NCBI GenBank assembly: GCA_009774145.1 | Contig: VSND01000005.1 | Span: 1 to 64,000 of the forward strand | Source: Lachnospiraceae bacterium | GTDB taxonomy: Bacteria; Bacillota; Clostridia; Lachnospirales; Lachnospiraceae | DNA length: 64,000 bases | Direction: 5' to 3' | Part shown: piece after piece, positions 17,301-25,848 of the stretch | Layout: each line of letters starts with the position of its first letter | Numbering within the stretch: position 1 is the stretch's first letter | The notes under the pieces: model-generated | Told to the model about the DNA's origin: nothing | What the model saw: the letters and a program-made list of their open reading frames with translations, nothing else | Database searches by the model: none | Program-made: the position numbers and the translations under genes

Positions 17301-17864
17301 CCTTTCCAGATCCTCCAGGTTCTGTTCTGTTTCGATGATTTCCCGCTGCAGCGCTTCGTACTGTTCGTGGGAAATCGGATTCCCGAACTCATCACTGACT
17401 TCTTTTGCTTTTTTCTTCAGATCCTCCAGATGTTCCTGCTCTTTTTTCAGCTCCTCACCAAGCTTTGCATATTCTGCAGTATCAATCTTTCCGGCCTTCT
17501 CAAGCTCCTGCATCTTCTGCTTCAGCGTCTTGATCCTGTCCTGCGTCTTTCCCATTTCCTCCTGGATCGGGGCATATGCCTTCTTCCATTCGTCATAATT
17601 TCCGGCCGTTTTTGACGCCTGCTCGCTGGCCGTTTTCAGGGCCTCCAGCTTTTCTTTCGTCTCCGAGACTGCTTCCTTCAACAGCCTCTGTTTCTGCGTC
17701 AGCAGCTCCGTGTTCCCTGGATCGATCTTCAAAAGACGGTTCACATCTTTCAACGCCCGCTGCGTCTGGGATATACTGCTGTTGACGCTCCTCAGCGCTT
17801 TTTCAAGCCCCGTCGCGCTTCCATTGATTTCAATGGTGATACCCTTTACCCTTGATGCCGCCAT
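14307..17864 (-). CDS. Tail tape measure protein
   Basis: 1185 residues. N-terminal coiled coils (residues 10-220), then the TP901-type core (DSSMSKVSAVSGATGEDFDRLREKARQMG) typical of phage tape measures. Two or more strongly hydrophobic stretches follow (KAVVVIGLIAAAIGPLLVIIGTLIS; APIVAIVLAIAAVTAAFVDLW). The C-terminal third has tryptophan-rich repeats (IWNGITSYLSGVWETIKN, IWEDIKSIVSDALDAIGGW). It sets tail length and may form the DNA channel. It begins four bases after the gpGT stop. Confidence 0.95.
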   Translation of the reverse strand: MAASRVKGITIEINGSATGLEKALRSVNSSISQTQRALKDVNRLLKIDPGNTELLTQKQRLLKEAVSETKEKLEALKTASEQASKTAGNYDEWKKAYAPIQEEMGKTQDRIKTLKQKMQELEKAGKIDTAEYAKLGEELKKEQEHLEDLKKKAKEVSDEFGNPISHEQYEALQREIIETEQNLEDLERQARQSASVLGSQMQAAGEKIKNVGDKVAVAGKAMMPVTTAIVGVGAAAVKTTADFDSSMSKVSAVSGATGEDFDRLREKARQMGRDTKFSAAEAADAMNYMAMAGWDTEEMLNSIDGVMNLAAASGEDLASVSDIVTDAMTAFGMAADGTSKVLKDGVEKEVSNATRFVDVLAQTSRSSNTNVALLGETFKYVAPVAGAMGYSIEDAAMMIGLMANSGIKGAQAGTSLRSVLTNLAKPSDNLKDLMQELGISLDDGNGNMLGLIDVAEQMRGAFGNLKISQEDFNNSLAELDEQLASEQITEKEYGVALERLMERAYGAEGALNASAAATIAGKYGMSGLLAMTNATDEEFRELKESIYNSSDAAEEMSKTMQDNLSGQLTILKSQLAEAAISIGDTLMPAIRDITSKIQEWVDKFNGLSDEQKKAVVVIGLIAAAIGPLLVIIGTLISSFGSIVGGIGGALTFVKGTLIPALSGISAPIVAIVLAIAAVTAAFVDLWRNNEEFRNNIMSIWNGIKDKFSEFTQAITDRLNGLGFEFESITEVLSAVWKGFCELMAPIFEGVFQQISNILGAVLDVLVGLFDVFAGIFTGDWDQFWTGIQEIFGGIWDLVVNTFTNYLNTIKGVADTVLGWFGSSWNEAWSAVGCFFEGIWNGITSYLSGVWETIKNLVQVGIMAVGEILNAAFQIITMPFQFIWQNCKDFILPIWEDIKSIVSDALDAIGGWISSKMEAAKDVFTVITTAISSVASTVWNMISSTISTVVNAIKTAVSSGFNIVKTTVSNVMESVKSAISQKLQNAYDIVSGVLGNIKGKFSNIFENVKNTVKNAIEKIKSYFNFSWSLPKLKMPHFSISGGFKLNPPSVPHFSVEWYRKAMDQAYILKGASIFGEMNGKMLGGGEAGSEIVAGTQYMMDLIRNATAQSNQGVAEAVGSLENRVVDIMSEYFPRFAEKGESEQYIQIDPHFSVLVGNRQFESYIVQTAEKGISGQQRSYRKAKGAG

Positions 17865-17867
17865 CTC

Positions 17868-18445
17868 TTATCCTCCAAGAAACTCGTTAAACTGCGCCTG
17901 TTCTGCCAGCTTCGGATACCTGTAACTGTCGTTTGCCTGCTCCGTCATCATGTCCCACACCATCCCGCAGGTGAGATCATCCATTTCATATAAAGAAAGA
18001 CCCATCTGCTTGCATCGAAGCAGATAGGTCATGGAATTTATTTCGCGGGTGGTGCGGGAACCCTGTTTTTTCCCTTACTGACAGTCCTTTCGTTCTTATA
18101 CCAGAGATCAATGATCTCCGGCAGAATTTCATAAATGGAAAATGTGCCGAAAGAATCGATCCAGTCCCAGGCATCCGGATACTGTTCCCGAAACTCCTTC
18201 TGTTCCTGCGTCTCCCTGGGAGTCGGAGCCAGTCCCTGATACGCAAACGTATAGGCAATCCTTACAAAATGCTCATAGTCCTCCATCGTAAAGGAATCCT
18301 GTTCCACATCATGAGCTTCTTTCAGATTGTTCATGTCTTTCAGAAAATCATTTCCCGGAAACAGCCGGTTGTATGCGATCGGAGAAAAGGCAGAAGCTTT
18401 AAAATTCATGCTTCTGCCTTCTTCGATTTCTATTACTTTCTGCAT
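17868..18445 (-). CDS. Tail assembly chaperone gpGT by -1 frameshift
   Basis: A -1 shift at A-AAA-AAC (18065-18071) near the end of the gpG gene opens a frame that continues TTREINSMTYLLRCKQMGLSLYEMDDL ... QFNEFLGG and stops at 17868, four bases before the tape measure start. Length (about 190 residues), position and slippery heptamer match the lambda gpG/gpGT system, in which the rare fusion recruits the tape measure and tail tube. The shifted frame lacks its own start with a ribosome-binding site. Confidence 0.8.
18038..18445 (-). CDS. Tail assembly chaperone gpG
   Basis: 135 residues, ATG at 18445 with GGAGGGAATCTG upstream and overlap with the stop of the major tail protein gene. The soluble, mostly helical sequence (YNRLFPGNDFLKDMNNLKEAHDVE ... 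DYEHFVRIAYTFAYQG) fits the siphophage tail chaperone placed between tail tube and tape measure genes. The C-terminal SKGKN codons carry the slip site. Confidence 0.8.
   Translation of the reverse strand: MQKVIEIEEGRSMNFKASAFSPIAYNRLFPGNDFLKDMNNLKEAHDVEQDSFTMEDYEHFVRIAYTFAYQGLAPTPRETQEQKEFREQYPDAWDWIDSFGTFSIYEILPEIIDLWYKNERTVSKGKNRVPAPPAK
18065..18071 (-). promoter_or_regulatory. Slippery heptamer A AAA AAC for -1 frameshifting
   Basis: In the gpG frame GGA AAA AAC, the exact canonical -1 slip sequence. Shifting here joins gpG to the T extension ending just before the tape measure gene. Confidence 0.8.
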
Positions 18446-19110
18446 CAGATTCCCTCCTCCGTATGATCGTCCTGTGTCTCCGGAACCGTATTTTCCGGAA
18501 GTCCGGCGCTGGAGATCTCCGTTCCCGGAATGCAGACCTGCTTAAACCACGCATTAAAAGTTGCCTCATTCATGCTCTTCGTAACGCCGCCGCGCACAAT
18601 ATTGACGTCCTGACCGCCTATGACCACCGGCAGTGGCGAAGACGTAAGCGTCAGTTCCTCACTGTCAGGCTCCTTCTGGTTCTCCTTGTTGTCTCCGGAC
18701 TGCTTCGGGCGGGTGGCTACACAGTTATAATAGATCCAGCGGATCCCCTCCTTATCTCCCTTGAACTCACCCATCAGAGCAAACGGAGACGGTTCTGCAT
18801 CTGCGTCCTCGTACTGGATCCCGGTTTTCTCATCAACAGCCTCGGCAAGGCAGTCCTTTTTGAAATCTTCCGGAACCTGCACGAACTTCGCGCTGCCGCT
18901 GTATCCGTTGTTGGACGTGAATACAATATAATCAATACCGTCCGCCCGGATCTTCGACGTATCCCCCTCTGCGCTCATCTCAATCGACATCAGTCCCGGA
19001 AGACGCTTTACCTCGCTCCCAAACGTGATCGATCCGTCTTCATTCTTCTCTCCTTTACAGTAGTGACAGTTTTTTACATCGTAATGATATTTGTTTTTTG
19101 CATTTGCCAT
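18445..19110 (-). CDS. Major tail (tube) protein
   Basis: 221 residues from ATG 19110 (MANAKNKYHYDVKNCHYCKGE) with GGAGG upstream. The pattern KNCHYCKGEKNEDGSITFGSEVKRLPGLMSIEMSAEGDTSKIRADGIDYI is characteristic of the phi13/phage_tail_TTP family tube protein of Gram-positive siphophages. It polymerises around the tape measure. The C-terminal region (ELTLTSSPLPVVIGGQDV) fits the usual tube protein beta-strands. Confidence 0.88.
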   Translation of the reverse strand: MANAKNKYHYDVKNCHYCKGEKNEDGSITFGSEVKRLPGLMSIEMSAEGDTSKIRADGIDYIVFTSNNGYSGSAKFVQVPEDFKKDCLAEAVDEKTGIQYEDADAEPSPFALMGEFKGDKEGIRWIYYNCVATRPKQSGDNKENQKEPDSEELTLTSSPLPVVIGGQDVNIVRGGVTKSMNEATFNAWFKQVCIPGTEISSAGLPENTVPETQDDHTEEGI

Positions 19111-19112
19111 CG

Positions 19113-19442
19113 TTATACCTCCAGTCTGTAAATAATCGCCCACAATCCAACCCCGTCCAGGTATTCGCAGGACCGCTTCCAGCGCAGATCCGCTTCCTCC
19201 AGCACGGTCTGAACCGCCTGTTCCTCCTCCGCCGTCTCCGTGTCCGAATAGATCCGGATGGTCAGCTCTTTAATGTCGATGTATCTTCTCCCGTCCGCAT
19301 TTACCGGCCGGTCCACCAGAAAATATTCCATAAACGGAGGATACAGTTCCTGAATTTTTTCCTCCGATATGTGATCCGGATGGTCTTCATCAAAATAAAT
19401 GCCCATCCGTCTGCACATATCCCGCACTTCCGCTCCGGTCAT
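19113..19442 (-). CDS. Head-tail joining / tail terminator-type protein
   Basis: 109 residues, immediately upstream of the tail tube gene, where siphophages encode the tail terminator or a minor tail protein. The sequence (LTIRIYSDTETAEEEQAVQTVLEEADLRWKRSCEYLDGVGLWAIIYRLEV) fits a small alpha/beta tail-completion fold. Assignment rests mainly on position; it overlaps the preceding gene by four bases. Confidence 0.65.
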   Translation of the reverse strand: MTGAEVRDMCRRMGIYFDEDHPDHISEEKIQELYPPFMEYFLVDRPVNADGRRYIDIKELTIRIYSDTETAEEEQAVQTVLEEADLRWKRSCEYLDGVGLWAIIYRLEV

Positions 19443-19825
19443 CCTTTTCTCATCTCGCTTTCCATGTTTTTTATGAATATCGCTTCCGTCTCTTCGTCAG
19501 ACGGGATATGCGGATACGCCCTCGCAGGCCGCGGACCTCCATGTCCATGCTGCAGAAGATGCGCCAGCTGGTAGCGGTTTCTGTTGTAAACCGTCCGCCC
19601 GTAGGTTCCTTTTCCTGACAGTTTTTCCGTCACTTTAGACGTCCAGCCTTTCCGGTATCTATCGGTCCTGACAGGCGCCGCATTCTTCGTGTCTGAAACG
19701 GTCTGACGCGCAGTCCTGTCCACCGCTCTCTTCAGTGCATCTTCTGTTAGTTCCGCCATCTCATTCATTGCCTTCATTACAGCTGTTGCCAGCCCTTCCG
19801 GTCCGACTCTCACCCGGTCCGCCAC
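19439..19825 (-). CDS. HK97 gp10-like head-tail connector
   Basis: 128 residues. N-terminal helix (MADRVRVGPEGLATAVMKAMNEMAELTEDALKRAVDRTARQ), then RYRKGWTSKV and the YNRNRYQLAHLLQHGHGGPRPARAYPHI motif with terminal acidic helix, diagnostic of the HK97 gp10 family found in the neck. It overlaps the upstream adaptor gene by 65 bases. Confidence 0.82.
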   Translation of the reverse strand: MADRVRVGPEGLATAVMKAMNEMAELTEDALKRAVDRTARQTVSDTKNAAPVRTDRYRKGWTSKVTEKLSGKGTYGRTVYNRNRYQLAHLLQHGHGGPRPARAYPHIPSDEETEAIFIKNMESEMRKG

Positions 19826-20162
19826 TTTTCTTCCCTCCTCTGTACTCGATCACTACGGACGACAGCGATAGCATCCAGGACTTCGGAAGGCGGTCATCTT
19901 TCAGATCCTTCTGCACGACCTCAAACTGTTCCCCGGCAATCACGAAAACGTCTCCCTGTTCCACCGTTGCTGTATATGGCACTCTGACAGCCTTTACGAT
20001 CCGTGTTCCTGCCACATATGCATCCCAGAACCTGCGTTCGCCGACGGTCTGTTCCTGAAAATGCAGAATCTCCTGCCGGATCTCTGTAAGCCTCCGGTCT
20101 CTGACCTTCCACACGGTCCCCCAGCCGTCCGCATAGGTCTGATAGCCTCCCTTACGTTTCAA
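19761..20162 (-). CDS. Head-tail adaptor (stopper-type) protein
   Basis: 133 residues from the ATG at 20162 (MLKRKGGYQTYADGWGTVW). The middle has the beta-barrel pattern of the phage head-tail joining family (ERRFWDAYVAGTRIVKAVRVPYTATVEQGDVFVIAGEQFEVVQKD). Gene order between the connector and gp10-like genes supports a stopper/adaptor role. The C-terminal residues lie in overlap with the next gene. Confidence 0.7.
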   Translation of the reverse strand: MKRKGGYQTYADGWGTVWKVRDRRLTEIRQEILHFQEQTVGERRFWDAYVAGTRIVKAVRVPYTATVEQGDVFVIAGEQFEVVQKDLKDDRLPKSWMLSLSSVVIEYRGGKKSGGPGESRTGRAGNSCNEGNE

Positions 20163-20469
20163 CATACCCCATCGCCTCCGCATAAATCTCTGCTTCATGC
20201 TCTATCCTTGCCGCTGTGATATCACCCGCAAAGTCCACGGTAAATGTTTCCAGAGCTCCCGACTCTGCACGGAGCACATAATCACACAGCATCTGTCCGA
20301 ATCTGCTGCCCGGAGCAAAACCCGCTCCGGGATCGCAGTACTTCCTTATGTATGCAATCCCGGAAGACGTCTCATTTCTGATCCTCTGTTCTGCAGAACT
20401 GTCCAGACTGTATGTAATGTGCAGATTATCCAGAATCATCTGATATACTTCCTCTGTCACAGTTCCCAT
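20152..20469 (-). CDS. Head-tail connector (gp6-like)
   Basis: 105 residues from ATG 20469 with GGGAGACGG upstream. All-helical (EEVYQMILDNLHITYSLDSSAEQRIRNETSSGIAYIRKYCDPG ... LLCDYVLR-type helix) as in the gp6/QLRG family that docks on the portal. It follows the capsid gene as in HK97-like heads. Confidence 0.75.
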   Translation of the reverse strand: MGTVTEEVYQMILDNLHITYSLDSSAEQRIRNETSSGIAYIRKYCDPGAGFAPGSRFGQMLCDYVLRAESGALETFTVDFAGDITAARIEHEAEIYAEAMGYVET

Positions 20470-20485
20470 ATTCCGTCTCCCCCGT

Positions 20486-21700
20486 TCAGGACGTTGCACT
20501 CTGTGTCTTTGTTGTCACAGTTCCGCCCTTGATCAGTACCGGGAGCGCCGGAGCCTCCACTGCAGAGATATCCAGATAAGCAAAGCTGTTATTGTCGATC
20601 GGACGCCCGTGTCCATAGATTCTCGTCGTATATACCCTGTTATCTTCCAGAAACTGTGCAGAATCATCATACTCAATGATTCCGGACTTTCCGCCATTGA
20701 TCGCTGCGAAATAATTCTTTGCGATTCCCACCGCTGCTTTTCCCTCCGGCATCATGGAGGATGTTGCCACCTTTGTCGGATATGTATGGCTGATCATGTC
20801 CACTGCACCTGTTCCATAGATCAGTGTGTTCCGGATCCTGCGTATTTTTTTGATATTATCCTGCGGATTCACAACCAGAAGAACCTCCGGTACCGTCCTG
20901 TCATCCCCGTTTTCGTCTTTGGCCAGCGCAGCAATCACGCCAACGTAATCCTCATCAAAATTTTTAATTGCAACCGGCGTCTTGGCAGAATATTTTCCAT
21001 TGCTCGTGGTACTGGTATCCATGATCATTCCAACAAACTGTTTGTCACCGTCTCCGGAAATGATCGTCTTCTCCAGACCAAATGCCACGGATTCTGATAA
21101 AATAATCCGGATATACTGGTCCACCCACATGGGGGCGAAAGTAAAATTAAATTTCACAAAATCTTTCGGGACAATAAAATATGCCGTATATTTTGACACC
21201 GTCACATCAATCGTCCTGATCGCGCCTGACAGTTCCTTTGTAATCTCTGACCCGATATCTCCCCATGCACCCAGTTTTGACGCCATCTGCACAGCGTTCA
21301 TGACCAGCCGCTGCGCCCCTGCCGCATCCGTGATCGTGATCTCCGAAAGCAGCGGATGGCTCTTCTGCATGTCTGATATTACCCGGTCGATGATCGTAAC
21401 CGGCATGGCCGTGGTCAGACTGGTGATCTCCTGTTTTGCACCGGTCTTTACAGCAGCGATAAAACTCTGATACCACGTTGTCTCTTCCGATGTCAGCTGG
21501 CGCAGACCTCTCTCCTGCAACACCTTCATGTCCTCGGTATGCCTGTACTGGTCAAATTCTGTTTCAATCGCCTGACAGATGCGATCCTGCATCTCCTGCA
21601 GCGCCTTTGCAGCACCTTCCGCATCCCCTTCCTGCATGGCCATGGACAGTTTCTGCATAAACTCCTGTGTTTCCTGATCGATAATGTCTCTGTTCTTCAT
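20486..21700 (-). CDS. Major capsid protein, HK97 fold
   Basis: 404 residues. Residues 1-75 are helical and charged (delta/scaffold domain). The mature region starts around residue 85 (QSFIAAVKTGAKQEITSLTTAMPVTIIDRVISDMQKSHPLLSEI), with the typical capsid motifs (VPKDFVKFNFTFAPMWVDQYIRIIL; EVLLVVNPQDNIKKIRRIRN; NYFAAINGG). The ClpP-like gene upstream probably removes the delta domain. Part of the head operon. Confidence 0.9.
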   Translation of the reverse strand: MKNRDIIDQETQEFMQKLSMAMQEGDAEGAAKALQEMQDRICQAIETEFDQYRHTEDMKVLQERGLRQLTSEETTWYQSFIAAVKTGAKQEITSLTTAMPVTIIDRVISDMQKSHPLLSEITITDAAGAQRLVMNAVQMASKLGAWGDIGSEITKELSGAIRTIDVTVSKYTAYFIVPKDFVKFNFTFAPMWVDQYIRIILSESVAFGLEKTIISGDGDKQFVGMIMDTSTTSNGKYSAKTPVAIKNFDEDYVGVIAALAKDENGDDRTVPEVLLVVNPQDNIKKIRRIRNTLIYGTGAVDMISHTYPTKVATSSMMPEGKAAVGIAKNYFAAINGGKSGIIEYDDSAQFLEDNRVYTTRIYGHGRPIDNNSFAYLDISAVEAPALPVLIKGGTVTTKTQSATS

Positions 21701-21703
21701 TTT

Positions 21704-22516
21704 TTACTCTCCTTTTCTCTGCTTATTTATCTGTACTGCTTTTGCAAATACGGATTTTACCTGTGGTCTGCTGCCAATGCCATGGAGCATCCGGTTGATC
21801 TGCTTCTGCTGGTACAGCTGCTCTCTCAACTGCTGCAGAAGCTGATCCCGTTCATCCGGCTTTGTCACATCATCATCCGGATCCTCCGGATCGTTATCCG
21901 GATCGTCCGGCTCTCCCTCCGTACTCTCCCCGACAAAATCACAGAAGCCATACTGTCTGCACATATCCGGAGTCAGCATGGTTTCTTTTCTCATCATTTC
22001 CTTCAGTTCATCTTCCTCCAGATTTTGCGCCCGGGACATATAGAGCTTCGCAGATGCATCCGCAAGTGCATCCAGCTGATCGGCAATTCCCCGGAGCTGT
22101 TCAGCGTTCCCTGATGCACAGGTCCATGGATTATGTAAAAACATGGAGGTTCCAAGACCCATGTGGATCTCATTACATGCCATGATAATATTCATGGCCA
22201 CGCTGTATGCCATTCCATCTACATAGCCAACGATCCGGCTTCCCGCCTTTTTCTTCTGCACCAGAAGATTGTAGATCGAAACTCCTTCACCAACCTCACC
22301 TCCTGCACTGTTCACATGCAGCTCGATGTCTGCACCATCCGGAATCTCTTCCAGCCGATCTCTGAAATATTTCGCAGAAGTCTCAGAATCTTCATATTCC
22401 CATGTGTTCCAGTTAAACTTTCCATCCGCCCTTACATCGTCGTACACATACAGCTTATGTACATGTGCGCTCTGTTCAAAACGGTATTTCATCTCATGTC
22501 TCTTCTCATTTTTCAT
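21704..22516 (-). CDS. ClpP-type prohead protease
   Basis: 270 residues from ATG 22516 (AAGGAAG upstream). Serine protease of the ClpP/SppA fold used by many phages for head maturation: ELHVNSAGGEVGEGVSIYNLL, nucleophile Ser in GMAYSVAMNI, catalytic His in TSMFLHNPWT, then a helical C-terminal tail with a Pro/Asp linker (EPDDPDNDPEDPDDD) and Gln-rich coiled coil that may act as scaffold. Located between portal and capsid genes. Confidence 0.9.
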   Translation of the reverse strand: MKNEKRHEMKYRFEQSAHVHKLYVYDDVRADGKFNWNTWEYEDSETSAKYFRDRLEEIPDGADIELHVNSAGGEVGEGVSIYNLLVQKKKAGSRIVGYVDGMAYSVAMNIIMACNEIHMGLGTSMFLHNPWTCASGNAEQLRGIADQLDALADASAKLYMSRAQNLEEDELKEMMRKETMLTPDMCRQYGFCDFVGESTEGEPDDPDNDPEDPDDDVTKPDERDQLLQQLREQLYQQKQINRMLHGIGSRPQVKSVFAKAVQINKQRKGE

Positions 22517-22561
22517 AATTCTTCCTTTCATCCTCTTTTCATTCATAAAACTGCATTTGCT

Positions 22562-23800
22562 TCATGAGTCCATGACAATATTTTTCGCCTCATCCATGCC
22601 GGAATAGTTCTTTGTCAGGAAATGCCTTTTTGACCACTCCTTATTCAGAGGAGCGTCTCCGGCTTTTTTCCGGATTTCATCAATATTCCATCCGCCGCAC
22701 GAAATCATTTTGTCTGATGCCTCTGCCAGCTCTGCAGCAGACATATGCATGATCGCAGACGTGTCAATCATTTGATAAGTACCATCCAGCACTTCTTTCC
22801 GATAAAGCTTCCGGTTATTTTCAGTCTCGATCATGGAAGCGATCGGATCGATGGCAAAAGTAATCAGATTCCGGGTAAGAGCCGTCACATCTGCAATATC
22901 TCCCTTCAGCAGCGCCGGAGGAACCTGCAATGCGTTGGCAACCCGGCTGTAAATCTCTCCCGTCATATCCGTGACATCCTTGACTTCTGACGTTGATTTC
23001 TTCGACGCCTCCGTGCCTTTTATCTGGTAATCAAATCCCCGAAACAGCGGCAGGACCGCATTTGGAGATCGAAAATACTGCTTAAACTGTTTATTGATCA
23101 GTTCCGTGTACACATCATTGAAAGTTTTCGGTGTTCCGTCTTCTTTCACCCCATAATTTGCACTTGGGGCATTTGCATCAATGGACAGGATCCCGCGCTC
23201 CCCACCTGCCTTGTACAGCTTCTGTACGGCTGACTTCAGCATGGAATCATAGTCCAGCATCAACTGCTCCAGAAGCGCTGTGATATTCCGATTGGACAGG
23301 CGATAGAACAGCACATCCTTCATCCGAAACGGCTTCTGGAATGTGTATGGTACCGCCAGGCCATTTCCTTCATCTCCGGATATGGTCACATTTTCGAACA
23401 TATCCTGTCCCAGTGCATTCTGAATATGGGTATAGCTGTCTGCGATCAGAAACTCTCCACCGCTTCCCTGAATAACCAGGCATTCATTTTTGTAGATCAG
23501 CGTCCATACCAGCTTCTGCTTGAACTGTGCTGCATTCATATTTGCATTTGGTTCATAATTCCAGCGATAATACTGCTCTTCTCTGATCTCCTCCCATTTC
23601 CGAAAGGTCCTTACCTCACACATGGACAATGCATTGGCAATGATATTGATTCCGGAATGAAGAGCAAAATCATAGACAGCCAACCGGTCCCACTCTGCTT
23701 TGTTTATGTATGCTTCTACATCCTGTGTGGATACCACATACTCCTTCCCGCCAAGTGTTTTTCCTCTTATAAATCTCCAGAAATCTGTAAAAACCGACAT
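22562..23800 (-). CDS. Portal protein, HK97 family
   Basis: 412 residues. Typical portal landmarks: WDRLAVYDFALHSGINIIANALSMCEVRTF near the N-terminus, YRWNYEPNANMNAAQFKQKLVWTLIYKNECLVI, and GDIADVTALTRNLITFAIDPIASMIETENNRKL in the clip/stem region. Forms the dodecameric DNA gate at one capsid vertex. Ends 16 bases before the protease gene. Confidence 0.92.
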   Translation of the reverse strand: MSVFTDFWRFIRGKTLGGKEYVVSTQDVEAYINKAEWDRLAVYDFALHSGINIIANALSMCEVRTFRKWEEIREEQYYRWNYEPNANMNAAQFKQKLVWTLIYKNECLVIQGSGGEFLIADSYTHIQNALGQDMFENVTISGDEGNGLAVPYTFQKPFRMKDVLFYRLSNRNITALLEQLMLDYDSMLKSAVQKLYKAGGERGILSIDANAPSANYGVKEDGTPKTFNDVYTELINKQFKQYFRSPNAVLPLFRGFDYQIKGTEASKKSTSEVKDVTDMTGEIYSRVANALQVPPALLKGDIADVTALTRNLITFAIDPIASMIETENNRKLYRKEVLDGTYQMIDTSAIMHMSAAELAEASDKMISCGGWNIDEIRKKAGDAPLNKEWSKRHFLTKNYSGMDEAKNIVMDS

Positions 23801-23812
23801 ATCCCACTCTCC

Positions 23813-25525
23813 TCAAAACACCACCACATCCAGGCTGATACTGGGAAACTCTCCTTCTTCCGGCAAAAACGAAAGGCAGCACATGGAAGCAACCCAGCCC
23901 ATAAAGCCGTCCGTCTTCCGAAGCTTCGGTTCCTGCTTTCCGTAATAAGTATTTCCCTTGCTGTCCAGAACCTTCTTGCAGTTATTTGCATACCAGCACA
24001 TCATCCGGTCCCATCCCGATACGGCGTGACGCAGGAATGCACTGTTGATAACAGCGCTGGCTTTCGTGATATCAGATGGGCGCACCAGATATACTTTTTT
24101 ATTTTCCTTGTCATACGCATCAAATCCCACTGCTTTAAACGCCTTATTCAGCCATGTAAATCGGTAGTCATCGCATCCGATCATCATGATATTGTACTGC
24201 CTCGCATATCCCGCAAACCATTCAGCCGGCACCTCTGGCGGTATCTCCACGTCATCTATGATCGTGCAGATTCCCTCTTTCGCCCATTTCCGGATGGGCG
24301 CCTGGATGTTCGGAAGGTCTCTGGATTTTGAGCAGATAAAGGAATGATGAACCGTCACATACTGGTTCCCCTTCCGAAACGTCAGGACGCACCCACAAAA
24401 ATCATTCGTTTTTGTGTAATCCACTCCGCCCACGCAGTTCATACCTGTCCTCAGTTCAAACAACGGCTTCTTTGTGCATTCCACAAGGTCTTCCCATTGC
24501 GCTACCGCCATCTGCGGATCCGATATGGGATAATTGCAGCGCTTTGCCAGAAATTCCGGAAAATACTCCGGTGTAAACCGCATCTTTGTGATCTCCTGCT
24601 CGATCCGCTGGCGGAGCGTCGCAAACTGCGGATAGGCAAGCGATGGATTTGCCTTGACGATCTTATTGACATCCTTCCATTCATCTTCTTCCTCAATCCG
24701 AAACCAGTTCACGAATACCCGGTTATCCGGATTGTATTCCTGAAGGATCACCCGGTTCTGTTCCTTTTCATCGTCCAGAACACCGCCCCGTACATGCCCG
24801 TCTGTTGTAATCGTGATCTCTCTTGACCACTTCATCTTTCCCAGACCGGACTGCAGAGTGTTCATGTTCGTGGTACTGGTATACTGATGCTTCTCATCGT
24901 AAATTACACAGCCGGTCCGTTTGGAGTCCTTATTTTTCGTACTTGTGGTATTCAGCCGGAATGCAGCATTCATCTTTTTTCCTACTACCTTTTCCGCATA
25001 GGCTTTGAAATTTGCATTCAATGTTTTTTCATATCTTGGATCCACAGGATCCCTGATCAGATCCCCGACATCCAGAATAGAGGTACTCGCCTGGTCTTCT
25101 CCATTGGCAATCAGATCCACGTTATAGCCCTTCACCCCATGCAGCGGTGAAATAAAATAGAGCGCCAGAAAGTCGATAAAACCATTCTTTCCGGCACCCC
25201 GTCCGATAATGTCCCTGATCTCATGAAAATAAATGTCGTCTTCTGCTCCCTTCTGTCGCAGGAAGACACCCGTGATAATGGCAAACTGATACTTTTCCCA
25301 CGGAAGCAGCTCATACGGAAAGTACTTCTGCAGACTCAGGCCTTTTCTGATTCTCTCCGCATCCACATATACATCCGGGCGTTCCAGTACCGGAATAATA
25401 TTATTGTCAATCGCAAGTTCCTGTTCCCTGCAGTGTTCTATATGGTTTCCTTTGATCAGATAGAGCCACTCATCAATATTTGGCTCATAGGTCGTCACTC
25501 TGATCACTCCCATCTCTGGCTGCAT
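23813..25525 (-). CDS. Terminase large subunit
   Basis: 570 residues. ATPase Walker A-like GRGAGKNGF near residue 110, Walker B region (VDLIANGEDQ), and a nuclease domain with GGVDYTKTNDFCGCVLTF, IIDDVEIPPE and an acidic C-terminal cluster, as in Terminase_1. It packages DNA into the prohead through the portal. It overlaps the small subunit gene by 41 bases; in-frame starts at 25525 (ATG) and 25513 (ATG) are both possible. Confidence 0.93.
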   Translation of the reverse strand: MQPEMGVIRVTTYEPNIDEWLYLIKGNHIEHCREQELAIDNNIIPVLERPDVYVDAERIRKGLSLQKYFPYELLPWEKYQFAIITGVFLRQKGAEDDIYFHEIRDIIGRGAGKNGFIDFLALYFISPLHGVKGYNVDLIANGEDQASTSILDVGDLIRDPVDPRYEKTLNANFKAYAEKVVGKKMNAAFRLNTTSTKNKDSKRTGCVIYDEKHQYTSTTNMNTLQSGLGKMKWSREITITTDGHVRGGVLDDEKEQNRVILQEYNPDNRVFVNWFRIEEEDEWKDVNKIVKANPSLAYPQFATLRQRIEQEITKMRFTPEYFPEFLAKRCNYPISDPQMAVAQWEDLVECTKKPLFELRTGMNCVGGVDYTKTNDFCGCVLTFRKGNQYVTVHHSFICSKSRDLPNIQAPIRKWAKEGICTIIDDVEIPPEVPAEWFAGYARQYNIMMIGCDDYRFTWLNKAFKAVGFDAYDKENKKVYLVRPSDITKASAVINSAFLRHAVSGWDRMMCWYANNCKKVLDSKGNTYYGKQEPKLRKTDGFMGWVASMCCLSFLPEEGEFPSISLDVVVF

Positions 25526-25814
25526 TGTCTGTAGATATATCCAGCTGCTTCAGTAACATCAGCATCTGTTTATTGATAAGCGGAATCTGCTTGACAGAAG
25601 GGTTATCCTTCTCTGCCACTCCTCCGTTTGCTGTCCTGTACATCAGACGCAGGCCATTCTCTTCAATATCATCTTTCAGCTGCTCTTTAAGGTCCCACAT
25701 GGTCATGTAGTCTTTAATCTGGTCTATGAATAAATCAATATCCGCGCCTTTTGCTTTCAGCTGGTCTTCCAGAGATGTTTTTACTCTCTTTCTGACCGTC
25801 TCACGTTTAATCAC
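25485..25814 (-). CDS. Terminase small subunit (P27-like)
   Basis: 109 residues, GTG start at 25814 with AGGAGGTGG upstream. Helical protein (KTSLEDQLKAKGADIDLFIDQIKDYMTMWDLKEQLKDDIEENG ... NPSVKQIPLINKQMLMLLKQLDI) that matches the P27 family of small terminase subunits. It recognises the packaging site and overlaps terL, with an HNH gene just upstream, the usual arrangement in cos phages. Confidence 0.88.
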   Translation of the reverse strand: MIKRETVRKRVKTSLEDQLKAKGADIDLFIDQIKDYMTMWDLKEQLKDDIEENGLRLMYRTANGGVAEKDNPSVKQIPLINKQMLMLLKQLDISTDNAARDGSDQSDDL

Positions 25815-25848
25815 CCCATGTCAGCCACCTCCTTCCTGCGCGCATAAC

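Noticed and set aside
17986..18258. Minus-strand frame overlapping gpG, as gpT
   Set aside because: It corresponds to a +1 (or -2) shift and ends early; the -1 frame continues to the tape-measure start and has the canonical slip site.
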